Counted from the first letter of the stretch, positions 49,308 through 58,493 are shown. The stretch is 64,000 bases of DNA from a bacterium (GCA_017538365.1 JAFYIZ010000004.1:1-64000); one strand, 5' to 3'. Notes: a model not told the origin generated them from the sequence alone. Translations and numbers: made by a program.

Positions 49308-52238
49308 TTGATTAAGTATCGGTTTTTACTACTACTTTTTTTGATTTTTATGGCATTACCGCTTTTCGGCGCGGATATTGTCGAAGAAGTCGTCTGGGAT
49401 AGTCCTCTCAACTATTCCGACTTCGCGAGACTCGTAAAAATCAAGGAAAACGAGCCTTTGTCGATCAAAAAAATCAGGCGGACTGTCAAACTGCTCTACG
49501 CTTCGAAAAAGTTTGAAAAAATCGATGTCTTATCCGAAAAAACAGGAAACGGCAGGGTCAGGATCATAATCAAAGGCACTCCGCAGCTAATCATCGAAGA
49601 GATAAAAATCAAAGGAAACTATCATCTCACCGACAGGGAACTCAAACTCGCTTCCGGTATCGGACTCAATTCACTCTATTTCGAAGACAACATCACGAAA
49701 ATCAGGGAAGAAATCATCTACTACTACCGCGAAAACGGCTATTTTTCAGTCCGTGTCAGCATCGCTACCGAAAAGATCTCACCGACTGCGATCAAAATGA
49801 CGATAGATGTCAAAGAAGGACCGCAGGAAAAGATAAAAAGATTCGTTCTCAACGGAACTTTCAACAAAACCGAATTCAAAAAGCTGAAATTCGACCTCGA
49901 AGCGGCTTTCAAGGGTCGCCCGTACACTGACAAAAACATTACTGAAATCGAATATTTCGTGACAGACCGCTACAAAGAGGAAGGTTATCTCAACATCTCG
50001 GTATCATCCGACAAGCGGAAAAACGGAACAGTCGCACTGACAGTCAGAAAAGGGAGTCATTTTTCAATAAACATCGAAGGAGCCTACGCATTTTCTCCTG
50101 ACACGATAAAAAAAGTGACAAAAGATGTTCCGAACTACCACTTCGATACGGCCGGAATCCAGAAAAAACTTGAAATACTGTATCAGGCCTACGGCTTCCA
50201 CGATGCCGAAATCAGAGCCGAAATCCTCGAAAAGAGTGTTTCGGGCGAAGCTTTCAGCACGATCAACATCAGAATCAGGGAAAACGAACGCCGATTCATA
50301 AACGACATAGTCATCAACGGCGTCGGCAACGAAAGGAACAGAAAAATCGTTACACAAAGGCTGATAGACTTTATCGACGACAGAATCGACGAAGAGAATT
50401 TTCCGCTGATTATGATAAACAGAACCACTACCGGCGGCGGTTACATCGATTCGGACGGAAAAAGGGAACCGACTCTCAAAGACAGCAGGAAAGACAAAAT
50501 CGGACGCCCCGACTCACCCCACGCCATTCCGAAGGCATACCTGGAGGAAATACGCGAAATTACTGAAAAAATTTATCAAAACGGAGGATACGCCGATGTT
50601 GAGGTCGGCAAGGTACAGATAATCGACAAAAACGGAAAACTTTCGCTTAATATCGATGTCACGGAGAACACCCAGTATTTCCTTTCAGGCGTTGCCGCCT
50701 TTTCTGGCAACGAAAAACTCGACAAGGATATGAAAAAGAAAATAAAACTCCCAAAACCCGTGCCGTTCAACGAAAGGATAGTTCAGGCATATCAGAAGCG
50801 TATTTCCGAGTTTCTGACAGACGAAGGTTATATTTTTCACCTCGTGACACACGAAGAAAAGCTTGAAGGCGACAAAGTCTACCTCACTTTCAATGTCGAA
50901 TACCTTTTCAAAGTCAAAATCACCGAAGTCGTCATTGCAGGAAACTACCTGACTAAAACATGGGTCGTACGCCATATTTTAAGAATCGATCCGGGCGATG
51001 TTCTTGACGGAGATTCATTCCAGTACAGCCGCAGAAACATGCTCCAGACCGGCATTTTCCAGTCGGTCGACATCGATTTCATTGACCCGGAAACGCCGAA
51101 CGACGAAAAAGACCTCGTCGTAACTGTGAGCGAATCGGAGCGTTTCAGAGTCTCTCCCGGCGTAGGCATAAGTACTGACGAAGGTGCCCGCTTCTTAGGC
51201 TCTTTTGAGTGGAAAAACATGGGCGGATCGGGCATTTCTTCAAAACTCAGTCTCAAAGTTTCGCGAAAAATCGAACTTTTCATGAATGACAGGTTCAGAA
51301 AATACTACGACGAAGACTTTACCTCATGGCAGCGGACCGAAAGGAAAGTCAACCTCACGTTTTTGTTTCAGGACACTTACATCCCTAAAGTTCCGCTTTC
51401 GGCACAGATCGACGCATTCCATGTTCATGATATCCGAAGTAACGGCGGTCTGCCTTACATGATCGACAAGAACGGTTTTTATTTCAGTATTTTCAGGCGT
51501 TTCAACAACCGTTACTTCATCTCGACCGGTGTCGAGCTTGCATACAGATACGAAAAAGACTATGAAGTTGCGGAAAGCGGAGACGTAACTTACGAAACTT
51601 TGCAGCGCTTCGTCATATCGCCGGAAATCAGAGGTTACCTCGATTTCAGAGATTCACTTTTCTTCCCGACCAAGGGATGGAAACTGTCACTCAGATACCA
51701 GAACACTTCGTCTGTCACCGGCGATAAAAACCAGTATTCGCTTTTTGAAGGAAACCTCGCGATATACATTCCGCTCCACTACAAAACCAATTTTGCTGGA
51801 GATATCGAATCGACCGACCGGCTTATATTCCACTCTTTTTTGGGCTCAGCCTTCCTGCTGCCCCACTCCGGCGAACTCTCATCCGACGATGTCCTGAAAC
51901 TCGGAGGCAACACTACGATGCGGGGATTCTACACGAACGAACTTCTGCCAATCGACCAGAAAGGAGAAACGGCTGAAGGCAAATTCTATATGTTTATGAG
52001 AAACGAACTCAGGATAAAACTGATAACAGACCTCTATTTCGTTACTTTTTTCGATATCGGCAACCTTTGGGAAGAGGCAACTCACGTCGGAGAAGGCGAA
52101 CTTTTCAGATACTCCTCCGGCGGCGGACTGCTCTATTCATCCCCGATCGGTTCGATAACGGCACAGGGGGGCTTTAATTTAAAACCGAAAGAAGGAGAAA
52201 ACACATGGACGATTCATGTATTTCTTTCAACACTCTAA
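49308..52238 (+). CDS. bamA: Outer-membrane assembly protein BamA (Omp85) with seven POTRA-like modules
   Basis: 976 residues. Signal peptide ('FLLLLFLIFMALPLFGA'), then POTRA-like modules at about 23-95, 96-172, 173-250, 251-328, 329-455, 456-533 and 534-610, and a C-terminal Omp85 barrel (about 610-976) containing 'GGNTTMRGF', the family barrel motif, and 'FFDIGNLW'. The fifth module carries a 45-residue insertion (about 365-410, 'NRTTTGGGYIDSDGKREP'). Enterobacterial BamA has five POTRAs. The last residue is Leu, not the usual aromatic. Start is TTG at 49308 with a weak ribosome site. The 3' end overlaps the next gene by 34 bp. TamA is the alternative but has three POTRAs. Confidence 0.9.
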   Translation: MIKYRFLLLLFLIFMALPLFGADIVEEVVWDSPLNYSDFARLVKIKENEPLSIKKIRRTVKLLYASKKFEKIDVLSEKTGNGRVRIIIKGTPQLIIEEIKIKGNYHLTDRELKLASGIGLNSLYFEDNITKIREEIIYYYRENGYFSVRVSIATEKISPTAIKMTIDVKEGPQEKIKRFVLNGTFNKTEFKKLKFDLEAAFKGRPYTDKNITEIEYFVTDRYKEEGYLNISVSSDKRKNGTVALTVRKGSHFSINIEGAYAFSPDTIKKVTKDVPNYHFDTAGIQKKLEILYQAYGFHDAEIRAEILEKSVSGEAFSTINIRIRENERRFINDIVINGVGNERNRKIVTQRLIDFIDDRIDEENFPLIMINRTTTGGGYIDSDGKREPTLKDSRKDKIGRPDSPHAIPKAYLEEIREITEKIYQNGGYADVEVGKVQIIDKNGKLSLNIDVTENTQYFLSGVAAFSGNEKLDKDMKKKIKLPKPVPFNERIVQAYQKRISEFLTDEGYIFHLVTHEEKLEGDKVYLTFNVEYLFKVKITEVVIAGNYLTKTWVVRHILRIDPGDVLDGDSFQYSRRNMLQTGIFQSVDIDFIDPETPNDEKDLVVTVSESERFRVSPGVGISTDEGARFLGSFEWKNMGGSGISSKLSLKVSRKIELFMNDRFRKYYDEDFTSWQRTERKVNLTFLFQDTYIPKVPLSAQIDAFHVHDIRSNGGLPYMIDKNGFYFSIFRRFNNRYFISTGVELAYRYEKDYEVAESGDVTYETLQRFVISPEIRGYLDFRDSLFFPTKGWKLSLRYQNTSSVTGDKNQYSLFEGNLAIYIPLHYKTNFAGDIESTDRLIFHSFLGSAFLLPHSGELSSDDVLKLGGNTTMRGFYTNELLPIDQKGETAEGKFYMFMRNELRIKLITDLYFVTFFDIGNLWEEATHVGEGELFRYSSGGGLLYSSPIGSITAQGGFNLKPKEGENTWTIHVFLSTL

Positions 52239-54454
52239 AAGCGTTTAGCGCACTGATTTTAATAGTTTTTTCATTCACAATTGCATCGTGCGGAAGCGAA
52301 ACTTCAGGCAATTACTGTCAAGGTACAACCGTTTCCGTAGCCGGAAGAGCGGAAGACGACTTATACATCAAAAGCTCTTTCAACAACTGGTCGCTCACAA
52401 CACCTATGACCTATAAAGACGGCATCTGGAGCGCCGAGCTTTTTCTCGCTCCGGGCAGCTATCCCTACGAATTTTTCTCGGCAAAAACCTCGAAAACCTT
52501 CCTTGACACGGCTAACCCTCTCACAATGTTCGACAAGGATATCCGCTACAGCAAACTCGTTGTCAAAGACTGCCGCTATCCGACGGCAGAACTTGCCGGT
52601 CGTCCTGAAATAAAGGGAAAAAACATCCAATTCCAGATAAAGTTCACTCCAGGAATATCAGGCAAAAACCCTGATTTCAACAAGTCAGAGATTCTGCTCG
52701 GAAGAGAAAAGGCCGGCTTCTCTTTTGACAAAGAAACAGGAATGATTTCAATAAATTATGAAGCAAAAGATTTCGGCAAATATACTTGGTTCTTCAGGAT
52801 TTTCGATAGCAACGGCTTCGCCTCTGAAGTCCTCACGGTACCGGTCTGGATCGAGGAAAAAGAGTTTGACTGGAACGAAAACGCATTCATCTATCAGCTT
52901 ATGACAGACCGCTTCAGCAACGGCGACAAAAACAACGACGCCCCGCTTCCGGATATTGACGAAAAGGCAAACTGGCAGGGAGGCGACTTTCAGGGAATCA
53001 TTGACAAAATTGATGACAATTACTTCACAGACATGGGTGCAAACGTCCTCTGGATAAGCTCTCCTGTCGCCAACACCGAAAATCCTGGCAAAGGTATGGG
53101 CGGTGACACGCGCTACTATTCGCCTTATCATTCATACTGGCCGATTGCAACAGGCTGGACGAATGAACTGCACATTCCGGGTTTGGATTCACCTATCGAA
53201 AAGCACTTCGGAACCGCAGAAAAACTCCACGAACTCATTCAAAAAGCCCATAAAAAAGGGATCAGAATCATGTTCGACTTTGTGCCGAACCACGTTCACA
53301 CAGATTCATACCTTTGGAAAACCTACAAAAATCAGGGCTGGTTCAACATGGCGCCTGACGGACTTCCGGTAAACTCGAGCGGCGGCTACACCTGCGGCTG
53401 GGAAAGACCGGTAGAATGCTGGTTCACCGACTATCTCGCCGATATAAATTACCGCAACAACGATGCGACCGAAGCTGTGATAAACCATCTGATCTGGATG
53501 ATTCAGGAGTTTGACATCGACGGACTGCGCCTTGACGCGATAAGGCTCATGGAAATCGACTTCACATCTTCTCTTAAAACTGCGATACAGCGCAAAGTCA
53601 CAACAACAGGAATCCTTTTTTACATGATCGGAGAAACTTTCACCGGCGACACAGGCTGGGACGAAATCGGCTACTATCTCGGTGAAACCAAACTCGACGG
53701 GCAGTTCGACTTCCCGCTTTACCATCACATAGTGCGGACTTTCCTGCTTCAGAGCGAAACGGTAAAAACTTTTGCGGAGTTTCTCAAAACCAACGATTAC
53801 CGCTACCAGAACGATTTTTACAAAGGCTCGATCATGGGAAATTTTATCGGCAACCACGATGTTGCGCGGGCACTCAGCCTTGCCAACAAAGACTTTGACG
53901 GCGTTTTGTCGAATGGTGGAGATGAGGCGAACCAAAAAGTTTGGGAAAATTCGCCTGAACTTCCAGAAGATGAAGCTCCTTTCAGCAAAATGAGAAACGC
54001 AATCACCTTTCTTTTTACGCATCCCGGAATCCCGATAATCTATCAGGGCGATGAATTCGGAATGCCCGGCGCGAACGACCCTGACAACAGGAGAATGAAT
54101 GTTTTCGGCGACGATTTGAGTGAAAACCAGAAAAGAAACCTTGAACGCACCCGTATTCTCGGCAAATTCAGGCAGGATCACCCCGCTCTTGCAAAAGGAA
54201 CGAGAAAAGACCTCATCGTCAAAGGCAATATCTACGCCTTTGCAATGAAGCACGACAAAGACACAGTAATTGCCGTTTTCAATAACGGTGAAGAGAGCGA
54301 AAAAGTGACGATCGATCTCAATGAAGCAGGCTTTAAAGGCGAGGCGGAAGCTCTGTTTTCCGAAAAAGAGCCGGAAATAAAAGAGAATAAAACCACGATC
54401 GAACTCGAACCTTTCAGTTCGGAATTGATTTACGGGAGAAACGACATTATATAA
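52205..54454 (+). CDS. GH13 alpha-amylase-family lipoprotein
   Basis: 749 residues. Lipobox 'TIASC' (C29) anchors an extracytoplasmic glycosidase. A starch-binding-like beta domain (about 40-215, with 'FNNWSLTTPMTYKDGIWSAEL' in the style of CBM48/CBM20) precedes the GH13 barrel: region I 'FDFVPNH', region II 'GLRLDAIRLM' (nucleophile Asp), region III 'IGETF' (acid/base Glu) and region IV 'FIGNHDVAR'. 'FIYQLMTDRFSNGD' is typical of maltogenic or cyclomaltodextrinase-like members. It likely degrades alpha-glucans outside the cell. Start at 52205 follows GGAG and lies inside the bamA 3' end, so translation may be coupled. Confidence 0.92.
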   Translation: MDDSCISFNTLKAFSALILIVFSFTIASCGSETSGNYCQGTTVSVAGRAEDDLYIKSSFNNWSLTTPMTYKDGIWSAELFLAPGSYPYEFFSAKTSKTFLDTANPLTMFDKDIRYSKLVVKDCRYPTAELAGRPEIKGKNIQFQIKFTPGISGKNPDFNKSEILLGREKAGFSFDKETGMISINYEAKDFGKYTWFFRIFDSNGFASEVLTVPVWIEEKEFDWNENAFIYQLMTDRFSNGDKNNDAPLPDIDEKANWQGGDFQGIIDKIDDNYFTDMGANVLWISSPVANTENPGKGMGGDTRYYSPYHSYWPIATGWTNELHIPGLDSPIEKHFGTAEKLHELIQKAHKKGIRIMFDFVPNHVHTDSYLWKTYKNQGWFNMAPDGLPVNSSGGYTCGWERPVECWFTDYLADINYRNNDATEAVINHLIWMIQEFDIDGLRLDAIRLMEIDFTSSLKTAIQRKVTTTGILFYMIGETFTGDTGWDEIGYYLGETKLDGQFDFPLYHHIVRTFLLQSETVKTFAEFLKTNDYRYQNDFYKGSIMGNFIGNHDVARALSLANKDFDGVLSNGGDEANQKVWENSPELPEDEAPFSKMRNAITFLFTHPGIPIIYQGDEFGMPGANDPDNRRMNVFGDDLSENQKRNLERTRILGKFRQDHPALAKGTRKDLIVKGNIYAFAMKHDKDTVIAVFNNGEESEKVTIDLNEAGFKGEAEALFSEKEPEIKENKTTIELEPFSSELIYGRNDII

Positions 54455-54485
54455 TCGGCAGTTTTTGATTTTTCACGAGGTTTAA

Positions 54486-55094
54486 ATGGAAAGGATTTCA
54501 GTCCATCTCAACAATCCGGAAAAAAGGGCGGTAGACAAGGCTGCAGCAGTGCTCGAAAGCGGCGGGGTCGTCCTTATTCCGGGTGACACTTCATATCTTT
54601 TAGCGGTAAAAATCGGCAAAAAAAGCGCTCTCGACAAACTCAACCGAATAAAACAGAGCAAAAAAAGGAAGTTCTATTCCCTGATTTTCAAGGATCTGAG
54701 CGACATTGCACGTTATGCCGACATAGACAACCGTCATTTCAACCTGCTCAAACGCTGTCTGCCTGGCGCTTATACATTCATTCTTTCGGCAAGCCGCGAA
54801 ATTCCGAAAATCATGCTTGAAAACCGAAAGGAAATCGGAATAAGGATTCCTGAAAGCCGATTTTTGAACGATCTTGTTGAGGCAATGGGCGAACCGATTG
54901 TCGTTTCGACCGCTTCCAATGATGACGGCGAAGAGTTCTGCGATCCTGAAGAAGACAGCCCTGACTGGCTCGGATTTGTCGATCTAATGGTAGACAGCGG
55001 ATATATCGCGATGGATCTTACGACTATCGTCCAGCTTTCTGGAGACGAATACGAAATCGTGCGCGAAGGGAAAGGCAACGTTGATATTTTTTAA
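54486..55094 (+). CDS. Sua5/YciO/YrdC-family protein (threonylcarbamoyl-AMP synthase-like)
   Basis: 202 residues. Seen: 'AAAVLESGGVVLIPGDTSYLLAV', 'KRKFYSLIF' (the KRx6-9 ATP/tRNA-binding strand), 'PGAYTFILSAS', 'IGIRIPE' and 'PIVVSTASNDDGE'. This family makes threonylcarbamoyl-AMP for t6A37 of tRNA. The sequence is closest in style to the YciO branch, whose role is less certain than TsaC/Sua5. Confidence 0.85.
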   Translation: MERISVHLNNPEKRAVDKAAAVLESGGVVLIPGDTSYLLAVKIGKKSALDKLNRIKQSKKRKFYSLIFKDLSDIARYADIDNRHFNLLKRCLPGAYTFILSASREIPKIMLENRKEIGIRIPESRFLNDLVEAMGEPIVVSTASNDDGEEFCDPEEDSPDWLGFVDLMVDSGYIAMDLTTIVQLSGDEYEIVREGKGNVDIF

Positions 55095-55112
55095 TAATTT
55101 TAAGGATATATT

Positions 55113-56513
55113 ATGAAAAAACTCAATTTTTCAGTTCATTTTTTTCTTTATTCGCTTCTAGCCTACATTTTTTATATCGTCTATTTTGTGCTGATAAAAA
55201 AGACAGATTACTTCTTCGGACTTTACTACTTCACTCCGGCGTATATATTTGTTTTCATTAAACTTTTTTCAACAGGAATAAAAAAACTGCCGTGGGTTGC
55301 ACTTTTTGCCTTCATTCCTTTCGCGGTTTCGGTATTTCTCACTTTTGCCGATCATCCCTTCCAGGGTTGGGAAGTCTCGGGTTTTATCCCTGTCGTAATA
55401 CTCGCTTCATATCTTTTCAAAAGCTCCAAAGGCTCGCCTACCCCGCTTGGAATCAGGGTCATGCCGAAAATTATAAAGTGCTTTTTAGCTATAATTCTCA
55501 TTTTCGGGATCATCCACTTTTTCAAGACGAAATCGCTTTATGAGGCGCTTCTTCTCGTTGTTACACTCTACTCTCCCGCTCCGATTGCGGCTGCTACCGC
55601 CCTTTTCATAAACTTCATCGTTACGACGACAGCAATTTCAGTACTTCTCAACAACATGAAGTTCTTCAACAACGAGACGAAAATTTCGAGACTTGTTTTC
55701 GATACCGACAAGTATCTCAACATCCCGCACCTCAACCTTTCCGGAATCGAGACAGTTGATGATGTCAAAAAAGAGGATTTCATGCACATGATAGGCAAAC
55801 TCAATCAGGCTGCCGAAAACGACCCCGAACAGACTAAGGACATCAGCAAAAACAAATGTTTCACTCATACTTTCGATGATGGAAGAACCCTCACAATGGC
55901 GCCTCTCCATGTTCTGATTTCAGAAAAACACTGCTCGGCTGAAGGACTCTCCGTTCCTAAAAAAGAGGCTGACAGCGAACACATTGCCCTCGCCGAAGGG
56001 ACAAGAGTCATAGGCTACTACACGATTGACAAGGTAAGACCTGCCGAAAACGCAGCATTTATCGAACTTTTCAACAAAAAATTCGGGATAAAGACAGTGA
56101 TCGTGAACCCGGTGAAACCGCAGCTATGGCAGAACCTCGAGACAAAGGCATCACTTGACGAAATCGAATTCCGTAGCGATGACATACTGATTACAGAGCA
56201 GGAGCACGAAAACACTGCGGCGATCCAGGCGCTATGGGGCGGAGTTGACACCGCGAAAGGAGATGTTTTCATCACAAAACCTTTCATGAAAACACTGTTC
56301 AACTTCATCATAGTTTCGAGGCACATTCCGGAAAAAATCGTGAAAGGAGCTGCAATATGCTCGCTCCCGTTCTTTTTCCAGCTTTTTGCGATATCGTTCG
56401 GGATCGTCACACCGCAGCTCTCGTCAGTTGTAGTTTTGATGTCGTTTTTCATGACAGTCATCTACATATTCTACATCAAGCCGGTTTCAAAGAACACGCT
56501 CTCGGATAAGTGA
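55113..56513 (+). CDS. Degenerate P1B-type-ATPase-like membrane protein
   Basis: 466 residues, membrane helices at about 8-30, 35-52, 60-80, 88-104, 120-137, 143-178, and a C-terminal pair (415-460). The order and spacing of P1B metal ATPase elements are preserved but their catalytic residues are not: 'YSPAPIAAATALFINF' sits where CPCALGLATP would be, 'RLVFDTDKYLN' (D197) about 42 residues later where VVFDKTGTLT would be, 'AAENDPEQT' for the SEHP region, 'VIGYYTIDKVRPAENAAFIELFNKKFGIKTVIV' (in parts) for the hinge, and 'AIQALWGGVDTAKGDVFITKPF' for the GDGxNDAPAL region. It is shorter than real P1B ATPases (about 650-800). I infer a pseudo-ATPase; transport is unlikely. The CPBP protease gene overlaps its stop. 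Confidence 0.62.
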   Translation: MKKLNFSVHFFLYSLLAYIFYIVYFVLIKKTDYFFGLYYFTPAYIFVFIKLFSTGIKKLPWVALFAFIPFAVSVFLTFADHPFQGWEVSGFIPVVILASYLFKSSKGSPTPLGIRVMPKIIKCFLAIILIFGIIHFFKTKSLYEALLLVVTLYSPAPIAAATALFINFIVTTTAISVLLNNMKFFNNETKISRLVFDTDKYLNIPHLNLSGIETVDDVKKEDFMHMIGKLNQAAENDPEQTKDISKNKCFTHTFDDGRTLTMAPLHVLISEKHCSAEGLSVPKKEADSEHIALAEGTRVIGYYTIDKVRPAENAAFIELFNKKFGIKTVIVNPVKPQLWQNLETKASLDEIEFRSDDILITEQEHENTAAIQALWGGVDTAKGDVFITKPFMKTLFNFIIVSRHIPEKIVKGAAICSLPFFFQLFAISFGIVTPQLSSVVVLMSFFMTVIYIFYIKPVSKNTLSDK

Positions 56514-57154
56514 TGGAAGAGAAAAAATATTCGAAATTCATTGTTCCGTTTCTGCTTCTCGCAGCGATATCGGTTCTCTCGTTTTTTATGAACAAATACC
56601 GCTTTTCTGCAAGACATTTTATATTTCCGGCGGCGCTTTTCATCCTTCCGCTCCTCTGCGACAAGACTTTCAGGCCGAAAAAGCTGTTCATCCCCTCAAG
56701 AGAAGGTCTGAAACTCTTTTTGTGGGTGACAGTTGCGACACTAGTGCTTTATCCGCCGCTATTTTTTGCATACAATCTCGGCTTCATACACCGTGCGCTC
56801 GCAACACCGACGACTAATGAACTGATGAAGGCAGTCACAAAAGGGCTTATCGCCATCGCAGTTGCGGCGATTCCCGAAGAATTTTTTTTCCGCGGATATA
56901 TTCAGGAGCACGTTTTTTCCCATTTCGATAAAAAAATTCTGAAGATAGTTTCGCTCAAAAACCTTTTTACGTCGCTTCTTTTCGGGCTTGTCCACGCATT
57001 GGCATTCCTTGACATAACGAGAGCGGCGACATTCTTTCCCTCACTTCTGTTCGGACTTTTCACCGAAAAAAGCAGAGGAAGAATCTTTTACAGCATCTCA
57101 TACCACGTCGTTTCCAACATTCTGGCATTTATTCTTTGGACATTCATAAAATAA
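56513..57154 (+). CDS. CPBP-family intramembrane glutamic protease
   Basis: 213 residues, about seven to eight membrane segments. Catalytic motifs: 'IPEEFFFRGYIQ' (EExxxR), 'FGLVHALAF' (FxxxH) and a later His in 'SYHVVSNI'. The family includes Rce1-like and bacterial enzymes linked to C-terminal sorting in some lineages. Start is ATG at 56513 sharing one base with the upstream stop; GTG at 56510 is possible. Coupling with the pseudo-ATPase gene suggests that the two proteins act together or are regulated together. Confidence 0.88.
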   Translation: MEEKKYSKFIVPFLLLAAISVLSFFMNKYRFSARHFIFPAALFILPLLCDKTFRPKKLFIPSREGLKLFLWVTVATLVLYPPLFFAYNLGFIHRALATPTTNELMKAVTKGLIAIAVAAIPEEFFFRGYIQEHVFSHFDKKILKIVSLKNLFTSLLFGLVHALAFLDITRAATFFPSLLFGLFTEKSRGRIFYSISYHVVSNILAFILWTFIK

Positions 57155-57164
57155 GGAGAAAATC

Positions 57165-58010
57165 ATGGAAAAATTAAAAAATGCAGCTTCCTACATCAGA
57201 AATCTTGTTGAAAAAAGGAATCTCAAAATGCCTGAACTGCTCATAACTTTAGGCAGCGGTCTCGGTGCTTTCGCTGAAAATGCCGAGCAGCTTTTAGTGA
57301 TCCCATACAGCGAGATCCCCGATTTTCCGGCTTCGACTGTAGCAGGTCACAAAGGACGCCTCATCCTTGCAAAAGATGCTGATTCGGGCAAAAACTTCTG
57401 GATAATGCAGGGGAGAATCCACTATTACGAAGGCTATTCGATGCAGGAAGTCGTTTTTCCGCTGCGCACTCTGATCCTTCTCGGAATAAAGAGATTCGTC
57501 GTAACGAACGCGGCAGGCGGCATAAACAGAAACTTTGACGCAGGCGATTTCATGATAATCCGCGATCATATAAACATGATGGGAACGAACCCGCTTATCG
57601 GCAAAAACAAAGACTATCTCGGCCCGCGTTTTCCCGATATGTCGAGCGCATACAGCCGCAAAATGGCGATACTCATGCAGAAAGCGGCGATGGAACACGG
57701 AATTTCTCTCAAAGAAGGAGTTTACATCGCGCTCACCGGGCCGACCTACGAAACTCCCGCAGAAGTCAGAATGCTCGCAACTCTCGGCGCTGACGCAGTC
57801 GGAATGTCCACAGTTCCTGAAGTAATCGCGGCAAAACACGCAGGAATCGAAGTTTCAGGCATCAGCTTCATTTCAAATAAGGCTGCAGGGCTTTCGCTCA
57901 ACCCGCTAACTCATGAAGAAGTGAGCGAAAACGCAGCTAAGGCAGAAGTGCGCTTCTCAGCCTTCATGAAACGCTTCATTTCGCTTGTTTTAGAGGAAAA
58001 AGATGAATAA
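57165..58010 (+). CDS. punA: Purine nucleoside phosphorylase (trimeric type)
   Basis: 281 residues. Phosphorolysis of guanosine/inosine in purine salvage. Seen: 'ITLGSGLGAFAE', 'FPASTVAGHKGRL' (phosphate site His), 'MQGRIHYYEGYSMQEVVFP', 'TNAAGGINRNF', 'ALTGPTYETPAEVRML', 'AVGMSTVPE' and 'ISNKAAG'. The Glu in 'PTYETPAE' and Asn in 'ISNKA' are the purine-binding residues. Overlaps cdd by 8 bp, giving a nucleoside-salvage pair. Confidence 0.95.
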   Translation: MEKLKNAASYIRNLVEKRNLKMPELLITLGSGLGAFAENAEQLLVIPYSEIPDFPASTVAGHKGRLILAKDADSGKNFWIMQGRIHYYEGYSMQEVVFPLRTLILLGIKRFVVTNAAGGINRNFDAGDFMIIRDHINMMGTNPLIGKNKDYLGPRFPDMSSAYSRKMAILMQKAAMEHGISLKEGVYIALTGPTYETPAEVRMLATLGADAVGMSTVPEVIAAKHAGIEVSGISFISNKAAGLSLNPLTHEEVSENAAKAEVRFSAFMKRFISLVLEEKDE

Positions 58011-58407
58011 AAAAACTCTTGAAAAAGCTGTAAAAATGGCACTCGAAGTGAGGAAAAACGCCTACGCGCCCTTCTCTAATTTCGCGGTCGGAGCGGCGAT
58101 AATCACCAAAGACGGCTCGATCTTTACCGGAGTAAATGTTGAAAATTCCTCTTTCGGAGCGACCAACTGCGCTGAAAGAACGGCACTTTTCTCGGCAATC
58201 ACGGCAGGACAGCGCGATTTCGAAGCGATAGTTATCGCCTCAAGCCTCAACGGCAAAGCAGTATTTCCCTGCGGAATATGCAGGCAGGCTTTGGCCGATT
58301 TCAACCCGAAAATGCGCGTCGTTTTAGTCAACAGCGATACGAAACAGATCGAGCAGGATCTTCTTTTATCCGATATTTTCCCAGGTGTTTTTGAATTCAA
58401 ATGTTGA
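58003..58407 (+). CDS. cdd: Cytidine deaminase
   Basis: 134 residues, the tetrameric zinc form. Zn motif: C56-A-E58 ('NCAERTA') and C90-x2-C93 ('PCGICRQ'), with 'YAPFSNFAVGAA' and 'VNVENSSFGAT'. Converts cytidine and deoxycytidine to uridine forms. Last gene of the long plus-strand run that begins at rluD. Confidence 0.95.
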   Translation: MNKKTLEKAVKMALEVRKNAYAPFSNFAVGAAIITKDGSIFTGVNVENSSFGATNCAERTALFSAITAGQRDFEAIVIASSLNGKAVFPCGICRQALADFNPKMRVVLVNSDTKQIEQDLLLSDIFPGVFEFKC

Positions 58408-58431
58408 CTTAAATTTGGGTGTAAATATCAT
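58404..58431 (+). promoter_or_regulatory. Putative promoter of the rubrerythrin/desulfoferrodoxin cluster
   Basis: TTGACT (58404-58409), 16 bp, TATCAT (58426-58431), giving a leader of about 55 nt. No palindromic PerR-type box was recognised around it. Confidence 0.6.
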
Positions 58432-58493
58432 GGGGCAGGTCATTTAAAAATCGTTTTTTTGGGTTTTAATAACTAATTTCAATGGAGTAGATC

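Noticed and set aside
58404-58493. PerR operator ahead of rubrerythrin
   Set aside because: No TTATAAT-N-ATTATAA-like palindrome is visible.
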